A stretch of DNA of 64,000 bases, taken from contig LSRX01001627.1 of NCBI GenBank assembly GCA_001939145.1, positions 1 through 64,000 of the forward strand. Reading direction: 5' to 3'. Source of the DNA: Symbiodinium microadriaticum (taxonomy: Eukaryota; Sar; Dinophyceae; Suessiales; Symbiodiniaceae). The notes under the pieces are model-generated. The model saw nothing but the letters and a program-made list of their open reading frames with translations. It had not been told where the DNA came from and did no database searches. Positions within the stretch are counted from its first letter, which is position 1. Every line of letters starts with the position of its first letter. Below are positions 56,101 through 64,000 of the stretch, one piece after another. The position numbers and the translations under genes were made by a program.

Positions 56101-57493
56101 CCCTGAAGCCCTAAGTCCCAAACACTAGCGGACGAAACCTAAAGCCGAACAACTAGTCCCGAAAGATCACCAACAGCCACAAACCCTAAACGACCGAGTA
56201 CCCCCCACCCTCCAGGAACAAAACACAAAATTTCCATCCTAGAAGCCTAAAAGATTTTTTTCCAGTCGGCAGAGAGGCAGGGTCAGAGAGACTTGGAGCC
56301 AGATCCCCACCTGAGCTAAAAAAAGGAGCGTTTGGGAAAACACGAGAGGATTCCGCCCTTCCCGTGGTGGGTCTTCTGAGTTGCTAGGACTTCGGGGGTT
56401 TTGGGGGGGTGTGCAGGATTTTGGTGGCGTCAGGAGTTTGGAGCGTAGGAGATCTGAGGTGTAGGGGCTGGTGGGCTTGGGGATTTAGAGTGTTTCAGGG
56501 AAAGAAGGGGCCCTAAATATTATGGGATGCGTTGGACTTAGGGTTCGTCCCTGCCGTGGTCATGAAGGATGAAGTGGCGAAAAGCATCTAGGCCCTTCGG
56601 GCCTTGATCAAGCCTTTTGTGCACTGGGGCTGACACTGTTGTTGGAATTCTCAGGACTCATCCTCGGAGGGTCTAGGGCGAGTCTGGGGGCTTGACCTCC
56701 TGAGCCGAAAAAAGCCATCTGCTGCCAACCGGCGAGGTCATAGTTCCGAGCTCCATAGGCCTCTCAGAAGGAGGAATGACTTCATGGCCGCATGCATCCA
56801 CATCCGTCCGTCCATCCATGCGTGACTTCGATTCACAGCTAACCCGGTTTATAGGTGGAAAGCAGCCCGAAGCATCATCCCAACTCCTCCAGTGCTGCCC
56901 TGCGTCATGCGGGAGCGAGAATAGAACTGCAAGCTTAGACCATGACCCACTAAACCTCAAGCCGTAAGGCCTAGGGCCTAGGATACCGGCCCGGGGGTGT
57001 AAGATAGAAGCCCAAACTCAAGAACCCGAAGGACACTAAGGTCTACCTCCGACTTCACCCGCACTGCTCCATGCCTGGCCGCACAGCGAGCCCAAGAGAG
57101 CGTCATTCACCTCATGTGTCTTGCTTTTGTTGTTGTTCGATTGCTTTCGTCTTCGCACACGGTCAGAGGGCCACTGCGAATCGACACGGTTAGGGATTGA
57201 CGGCGTATACGGTTTAAGGCTTGCGCCTCGCAAGCTTTCGTAAAGCTCCAGTTGCAGTGCATAAGCTCTTCCGAGCTTCTGTCATACCAGACTGTTGTCT
57301 AGTCTAGGGGCCACAGCAGCAGCGCACGGAATTATCTCGCTTTAGTGCATGTCGCGTGACTTCGATGAATGCCCCAACCCCGCTTCGATCTTAAAGTCCC
57401 AGAAAAAGGATTGAACACAAAGCTTACAGCATTTGCCTTTACAGCCTTTTGTCAGATGAAGCCCTGGCAGGCCTACCATAAAGACACTGAATT

Positions 57494-57518
57494 CCCTAGA
57501 CCCTAAACCCTAAACCCC
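57494..57518 (+). repeat. Interstitial telomere-like repeat
   Basis: CCCTAGACCCTAAACCCTAA followed by ACCCC: two perfect heptads and one variant, in the same orientation as the chromosome end. Confidence 0.75.
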
Positions 57519-58160
57519 CTGAAGCCTTAAACCCGAGAGCCCATGGAACTGTTGCGCATGGACTTAAGTGGGCCATCGGACGAATACGCCGCTCATCGAC
57601 GTCCAGAAATCCGACAAAGAGGATGCCTGGGGTTCAGGGTTTAGGGACGCCTGGGGTTTCTGTGTAGTCTATATGAACTGTTTTGTGCGGCTTATAGTGA
57701 CAGGTCTTTACAAGGAGTTTCTGACTTGTCGTTCAGGCTTTATCTGTGTCCTATGAAAGAACGCTCAATCCCATTCCGCTCATGCTGAACCCCCACGAAG
57801 AACGATATGTGCTCTAATCAGAGCGGGGGTTTAATCCAGAATGTCACTGTCACCTTTTTGGGATCTTGCTCCTGCTCTTGCTGCTGCTCTGGCTCCGGCT
57901 CCTGCTCTGGCTACTGAGCTCTTTGCTCTTGGTCTTGCTCCTGAACCCCCTGATCAAAAAGGCTGGGACATTCTCAGCGAATATCCCGGGAAGTATTCTA
58001 TATGTGTCTAACATAACAACAAGGCGAAATGGACTCGGCGTTGAGACTTACGGATTGCTTCTAAGGGCTGATCTGGGGATCCTATAGAAGTTATATAGGG
58101 TTGATTGCTCTGGCCCACGAAATCTGCAGAATGTATTCTAGCCTGTAGCTATCTCTATGC

Positions 58161-58165
<5 letters not shown>

Positions 58166-58191
<26 letters not shown>
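58166..58191 (+). repeat. (AT)n microsatellite
   Basis: About twelve uninterrupted AT units. Confidence 0.9.
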
Positions 58192-59369
58192 GAAACTACA
58201 TACAGGTATATACGGATTTTAACAAGGAGGCTACTAACACTACCAATAATAATAATACTGCTGCTGCTGCTGCAACGGCTCAGGCTCGACCCAGGCTACA
58301 GCTACTGCTGCGGCTGCCGGCTGCGGCTACCTCTACGTTGCAGCTTGTCTGCAAGCGTATGCCTCGTGAAGGAAGCCTCCGCAGGGCCTGACAACATGTT
58401 CCAAAACTCGTGGGTCGAACTAGTGGTCCACCACGTTCCAACAATGCAAACCCGGGGCAGACATGAGCTCACAACGTTATCGTTTTCCAACTGGTTCCCT
58501 CGAGGAACACCAGTCAAACGAGGCTACTGGTTGATGAAAAGCACGACCTCTTCGGCATCAGTCGGGAGCACTAGGATCCTGTGTCCCTATACCCCCGCAC
58601 TGCTAAAGTCGGGCGGCAGTCAAGTACAAAGTCCCTGAGTGGCCGAGCAGGGCTGTGTCGGTGGTCTTCATGCCGATCCAAGACAGCCGAGCCACCTTCG
58701 AGCGTTGGGACAAGACGTTTCAATTGCCTTGAAGTTCTGGCAAGGTCACACTATTCCGCCTCTCCGGTGTTGCAGTATCCTTTCTCAGCAGCCCGAGCCC
58801 TAAACCTCCGAAGACCTGTATCTGAAGCCACGCCACGAAAGTCGGAACGAACAAGAAGAACATGGACGCATAGATCCTTCAAGCTGTGCAGGCAACATGG
58901 GATGATGGCTCAGGAAATAGGGATGACTGGGATGGGATTCTTCCGCTGATGGCTCGATTTCCTGTGAAACCCAAGCTCTTTAACATCCGCCCCAAAACGC
59001 CTGCAGCTCTCAATCTCAACCGTCCCTACAGAAAGGCATCAAAGGATCGTGACGCTTCTCCTGCACGCTAGGTTTGCTGAAATGTCTGCACAGCTGGGGT
59101 TTTTTTCCCTTTCAAGAGCCTTTCAAGTCTGTAGGGTCTCGGGAGGAGTGTAGGGATGTAGAAGGTCTCATAGGTGAGCCTCCACCATGAAACGTAGCGT
59201 CTTCAGGTTTACGTAACTGGGCCATTCTCAGACAAGGAGTGCCTTAGGTTTTCATTTTTTCATGTATTGTTTCCCTTCGAGATCCGTCCCGGGTGCTCCG
59301 TTGTAGTCTTGACAGGGGCGTGCCGGCTGCGGTCGGCAAGAACCGCCAGGTCTCAGTCTAGGTGTAGGA

Positions 59370-59477
59370 TTGGAGGTTCATGGGTAGTTATAAAATGGGG
59401 GTTATAAGTAGGGTAGCTATACTTATGGCCCTAATATGGACTTATAACCCCACTTATAGCTACCCATGAACCTCCAA
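59370..59477. repeat. Foldback element 3 with perfect terminal inverted repeats
   Basis: TTGGAGGTTCATGGGTAG at 59370-59387 is answered exactly by its reverse complement at 59460-59477, 18 bp. Further inward TATAAGT and CTTATA words continue the pairing with small mismatches. AGGATTG occurs at 59366-59372 and again at 59480-59486, a candidate target-site duplication. The candidate exon at 59520-59834 runs into the right arm. Confidence 0.78.
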
Positions 59478-59519
59478 GCAGGATTGATGAGGATGTAGCG
59501 AGGAGGGGAGTGTGGAAGC

Positions 59520-59834
59520 CCACGAGAAGAATAGAAGCAACAATGGCAACAACTCAGAGTGCAATGTCGCATGCACAAACAGACAGCCAAACATGGCATC
59601 AAGAAGAGAAGTGAAGTGAACCTTTTCAATGGATTGGAAGTGCGAACCGAGATCACGGAATTTGAATACCACGAACAGTCTCCAGGCATCGTGCGACATT
59701 GGCCGCGGTGGCTGCGGTTTCGGAGTCAGGACTGCACCGGGAGCTATTCTGAAGGACCTACTTGTTGCAGTACTGCCCCATTCACCGAGGAAGGTGGAAA
59801 GGACCGTCGGGTACTGGTCTCTCAGGAAAATAAA
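59520..59834 (-). CDS. Exon-like segment, unrecognised
   Basis: A minus-strand frame that reads FLRDQYPTVLSTFLGEWG, PMSHDAWRLFVVFKFRDLGS and HFQSIEKVHFTSLLDAMFGC, with good coding character. The frame continues through a Leu/Phe-rich stretch to a stop inside the foldback arm at about 59460, so the true 3' boundary is uncertain. No family recognised. Confidence 0.42.
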
Positions 59835-62800
59835 CAGCAAAGCAGCTGCGACAAGGTCGAATCCCCGGTGATGTCATTGAAAACAGACCTCAGGGTTTCA
59901 GTAGTGCTTTGGGGCGATTGCAGGGCGTATGAATTGAAAATGCCACGCGTGCACGACACCCTAAGTTTGAGCTGCTATAAGATGTACATGCTTTTCTTTA
60001 ACTTCATGCATGCCACGTGCAGATTGCAGTTGCTGCCATGAAGCTGTTCTAAAAGGCTTCCTTAGGTTGCTCATGCTATTAGCTACTGGTGTCGTTTCCA
60101 TTACCCGGCAAACACATCCTGAATATCAATATGAGGCAACAACAAAGCTTGTGTTCGGCGAGGCCACTTGGTCCGCGCCAGCTTTGGATTCAGCTGCCCA
60201 ACCTTTGGCGGGGCAACCTGAAGGCTTCAGCGACGAAATCACACTCCCCATCTCAGCTTCACCAATCCATACTCGCTCGTGTTCCCTAAACCCATAAACA
60301 TGATTGCATTTGATACTCGTGAACGTGATATGACGACTGCACAGCAACCTCATTCAATACCGTCGAAGAAACGACCGCTCGAGCGCAGACCAACCCCAAA
60401 CTCGGCTAGGTTATCAGTGGTCCCCTGCACATGAAGGCCCAAATTCATGAATCCATACACTCCTTCGTTTTTGGATGACGTGGTAGAGTTGTACCCGCGG
60501 GATCACTCTCGGCTGTCGGCCTGCGTCGGTGGAGGCATGGCAGCAGCAAAATGCCCGACGAAATGGCCAAATGCTGAGTTGAGGGCTTATCGGCTTATCG
60601 TTGAATGTACAACCTCGACTGTAGAATTAGGGTTTGGAAAAAATGCGAGGGTTTATTGAAACTTGCCGTCGTCGTTAACTTCAGCTACATATGTAGTACT
60701 CATTGAGGAGAATGACTTGTAGGTGCTTGCTTTCGGGTTCGTATAGCCTTAAGCTGGAGAGCTTAGGGTTTGTTGGGCTTGAGCTGTAAAGCTTCATGAA
60801 CGCAGGCGTGGGGTTTAGCCCGTGACGTCTGTTTGTTCCTGAGTGCTCGTTTTTGGGAGTTTGGCTTGGGGTCTACGGACCAAGCAGAAAGGAAGGCCGG
60901 ACGGCAACTGCTCAGTTTGCAGCTAACTATGGGTGCTGGGTCCAACTCAAGACTGGTGGAGAGTTTCGAGGAGGCATCCGGATAAGGTAACTACAGCTCT
61001 TTTCAGCTCGAAAGGCTCTGTTTTTTCAGCAGGAGCTAGATACTCAAAATTAGGAGAGCTGCGAGAAAGCTGCGAGAAAGCCACGACTCGGTCTTCGTTT
61101 TGTCGGCGCGCTCTGCTCTGGCTGCTGCCTACAGGAATTATGAAATTGAAACTCAGGGCACGGTGTCTCAGTGGCACTTGGCGGTCGCGGCCGCATATGC
61201 CTCGCAGGTTCATCCAAAATCATTAGCAGCATGTGGCGGCTGGTGTTTCGGAGGCAAGGTAGGACGGAATGAGCTACAGCATCCTCCTGTGCGGAACGTG
61301 CACCCCAAGGTCCCCGACTTGAACGAGAACCCTGTGCCACACATTGGATCAACAATGAGGGCGCGCTGTCTGTCGGCATCAAGAAACGATGCTTCAATTG
61401 CCCGAAACTCTTCACCTCGGACCTTGAAATTTCCGGTTGCCGGCCTCCTGAATGCGCTTCGTGGCCTGCTTGAGCCTCGGCCATCATTCCGCAGTTTCCG
61501 GGCTTTGGAGCAAATGATGGATTTGGCGGTTTCGGTTGACAGGGCCAGGGTTGCGGATGCTTGAGGCCTTCTTGCTTAGGGTTTGGGGGTTTGAGGCCGA
61601 AGATGCTTGTCTTCTTCCGGCCTAGCCGACGCTCGAAGCATGGCACACTGCAGGGTAGATTCGACGGCAGCTGCAATGCAGCTTTTGATCCAGGCGAGAG
61701 CACTTCTGAGATGGATGTTGGGCTCGGGGATTTGCACGGGAGGTCCTTGTGTCTGTCTGGGCTGGAGCCCGAGGCTCCAAGCGAAAACCTAACGGAGCTC
61801 TAAGGTAATACGAAACCTAATCGTACGGGAGGATCTCAAACTCCTTAAAGGGCTCCCTCGCATGCGGCGTCCTGATAACCAGGGCCCTAGAAAGAGGTCT
61901 CTTCAAAATTCAAGCCTCGCACTGCGAGCGACATTTCCACCCCACCCGTGCCAGCTGCCTTCGTCGGCCTCTAATGTTGCTTACACGGTCTCAGCTTCAA
62001 CGCGAAATCTTCAAACCTTCAGGCCCTTTTCCTACCCGGAGCGGTTTGGCAGAGCCAAACCGCGCTCTCGCAACAATCGATTGAAAGAGTCTGCCGCAGA
62101 TGCTTTATCAGAAACTCTATCCCGTGACCAAGCCTCTAAACTCCTAAACCCCTAAGTAAAGCCTCCAACATGAGATTTCAGCATTCGACTCCAGGTAGCC
62201 CCGAGGTGTCGGGGTCCGGCAGCTTGGCGGCTCGGAAACCTGGGGTCTACTAGGGGTATCGTGGGGCAGCCCATCTTTCGGCTATCAGAAATGTCAGCGA
62301 TCAGTTCGGGTGAAAATTGATCTTCGAAAGCGCTCCTTAAGTGGAAGCTTATGTGCATCTTGCAATTTGAGCTTTGGCATTTGGTGTTGAAGTGGATCAA
62401 GCTGCTCGTGCTCGCAACCACGCACACTTCGCCTTGAGTAACTGCAAACCTCGGTGAGCGAGCCTCGAGTTATGTGCGCACTGATTGCAGTCGTCCGACT
62501 GAGCGCCTCCGGGATACGCCACTCCTGTACAAAGCACACCTCACCCCACAAGCAAGCAAACTACCCGAGTCGGGCTTTAGGACTGGGGCTTCTAGCTGCA
62601 AGCTCTGGTGCCGGATCGAAGCTTGAGGTGTCTTGTCGGGGTCTCGCTCGGTTTGGCACGCCATGGCACGTAGCAGTTGATTCCCGGTGGCAAAACCAAA
62701 CGAAACGAAGAGTTCGCAAGACCCTGTGGAACTTCACCAGGAGACACCGAAACGCCAAACTCCGATTCTAACCTGAAGCCCAGCAGAATCTACAGAACCA

Positions 62801-62898
62801 ATCCCCTTCACCAGGACACGATGGAGAAGGAAGGCCATGCCGAAGATGGCGCTTTGAAGCTGTTGTATCGTCTGCCTCGAACTTGCGGAAGCGAAGCA

Positions 62899-62926
62899 AG
62901 AGAGATAGAGAGAGAGAGAGAGAGAG
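62899..62926 (+). repeat. (GA)n microsatellite
   Basis: About thirteen AG/GA units with one ATAG interruption. Confidence 0.85.
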
Positions 62927-63410
62927 TAATTGGAAGGGCTGTCGGGCTTCAGGAAGCACTTCCTCAAGACGCGGGAACGCCGAAACCCTCATTTCCATGA
63001 CAAGAAAAGAAACTTTAAGTCTTAATGGGGTCGGGGCGGGGTGGAGGGTTACATCAATCCCAACAAAATCTAAATAAAGCTCACCCATGCAGCTCCTAAT
63101 CGTCACAGGTTGGAAGTCAAGGGTGCGCACTGCATTCCGGACGCAGGGGGGTTTAGTCAGCATGAAACAATGAAACAAATGGGCTCTTTTGGCAAAGATC
63201 TCGCTTAGGTACAGTAGCCCCCGTCCACTGCAGTAATATCTATAATAAGTCTAACAAGAATACCAAAAAAGTAATATACGCTGGCCACGACCTGATGCAA
63301 ACGCATATGAGAATCGCCGAGGCGCTTTACGAGCTCAGACTTGCAGCCTTCTTCGGTGACGAAGCCTTGGAAGGCCTGAGCGTCGGAGGTTCATAAGGCT
63401 TGGGATTAAG

Positions 63411-63442
63411 AGGTTTAGGGTTTAGGAAGCTTAGGGGTTAGG
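63411..63442 (+). repeat. Interstitial telomere-like repeat
   Basis: GGTTTAGGGTTTAGGAAGC followed by TTAGGGGTTAGG: heptad-like units in the G-rich orientation. Confidence 0.7.
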
Positions 63443-63715
63443 CACTCTTACATTAATGGGCATCCAAAGGAGTTGAATACGCATACCATACTGCATCATG
63501 TATACAGCATTTCAGGATTTCGTCCACCTGGCAATTGGCGCCCTTTTGGGGTTTCGGCGTTCGCACTCGGACTCACCCCCGACCCTTTACCGCACCCCAA
63601 CCCGCAACGCCAAACCCAAGACCGCAACTGCGAGACGATACCTCCGAGAGTGCAGGGATGTTGGCTTGGCTCCATGGGTGTCAGCAGCAAGACTCGATTG
63701 CTGGCTATGACGGTC

Positions 63716-64000
63716 CTGAAACCCGCTCATATTCTGGATTTCAGGAGCATGCTCTATCCTTCTGCTGACAGAAGCCCGCTGCTCCATTGTCAGCCTCCAA
63801 TTTGAAGCACCCATAGCCCGGAACCACTTCTCGCAGGCCTCCGTGTCAGCAAGGACGGATGCCAACTCTCCGAGCAAGTTCGTGCCTGGCGAGGGACGAA
63901 CTTCAAGTGTTACCTCTGCCAAGACCGGAAGCTTAGCATTCGGGCTGTATAAGACGTAGATCCCCGAGATAATCCGGGAGCTTTTGTTTGAGCTTTTGCG
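63716..64000 (-). CDS. Exon open at the right edge, unrecognised
   Basis: The minus-strand frame is open from the last base of the window: RIISGIYVLYSPNAKLPVLA, then EVTLEVRPSPGTNLLGELAS, then VLADTEACEKWFRAMGASNW and a helical charged stretch. It has the best coding character of any segment beyond 41 kb. A donor probably lies at CAG|GACCGT (GA type) or slightly earlier. It shows that a gene enters the window from the right. Family not recognised. Confidence 0.5.

Larger units (their letters stand above)
40966..64000 (-). other. Intron-rich minus-strand gene region, mostly intron
   Basis: No long ORF exists, but short minus-strand frames of 90-330 bases with coding-like composition recur, several bounded by good AG|G acceptors and GT or GA donors. 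Those I trust most are listed as separate exons. Others, weaker, lie near 45748-45566, 54600-54320, 55000-54760, 56037-55760, 60330-60126, 62427-62200 and 63170-63060. The intervening DNA is rich in CCCTAAACCC-, CCCGAACCC- and GGCTTTAGG-like words. I cannot say whether this is one gene or several, and I do not recognise the protein. Confidence 0.45.

Noticed and set aside
57840-57960. Leu-rich frame MLLLLLLLWLRLLLW
   Set aside because: It is a translation of imperfect GCTCCT/GCTCTT repeats.
1-64000. tRNA, rRNA, snRNA genes and CRISPR arrays
   Set aside because: I saw no convincing tRNA B-box with a paired arm structure, no rRNA core sequence and no regularly spaced short repeats with unique spacers.

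Overview
The window looks like the left end of a dinoflagellate chromosome, most likely a symbiont of the Symbiodiniaceae type. It opens with five perfect TAAACCC heptads, which is the plant and alveolate telomere repeat. Every convincing reading frame lies on the minus strand and so reads towards the telomere, like the one-directional gene arrays of dinoflagellates. Splice sites read as GC-AG or GT-AG with AG|G acceptors. The retroelement proteins (a copia gag with a CCCH finger, and a Penelope-like RT) also fit. The genus is an inference.

Layout: 1-35 is telomere. 36-6640 is an AT-rich subtelomere without genes, built from degenerate units of about 0.52 kb present in both orientations, plus several small GC-richer repeat families. 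6640-9170 is a transition zone with, at best, weak minus-strand exons. 9184-24356 is a large Penelope-like retroelement in (CA)n. It has terminal direct repeats of about 290 bp that carry a pseudoknot, an ORF with GIY-YIG placed before the RT, and several accessory ORFs: an RS/proline-rich protein with a PARP-like motif, a coiled coil, and a possible ubiquitin-like fold. A single N at 18869 joins two pieces that overlap by 5373 bp, so the second half is probably an unmerged assembly overlap; the true element would be about 9.8 kb. 24357-26196 holds nothing convincing. 26197-29454 is a copia-type gag-protease remnant with an in-frame stop.

30487-40311 is the gene island, read right to left: an adenylate-forming enzyme (five exons reconstructed here), a polytopic membrane protein (perhaps acyltransferase-3-like), an MFS exporter and a JmjC/cupin-like protein. 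Activation, acyl transfer, oxidation and export would make a plausible small metabolic cluster, but this is inferred from order only.

40561-64000 looks like one or more intron-rich minus-strand genes. I can place several exons with good splice signals, some encoding membrane spans, and a coding frame that is still open at the right edge. I do not recognise the family. The introns are full of degenerate telomere-like heptads, microsatellites, a tandem repeat, a run of hairpins, and three foldback elements of about 100 bp.
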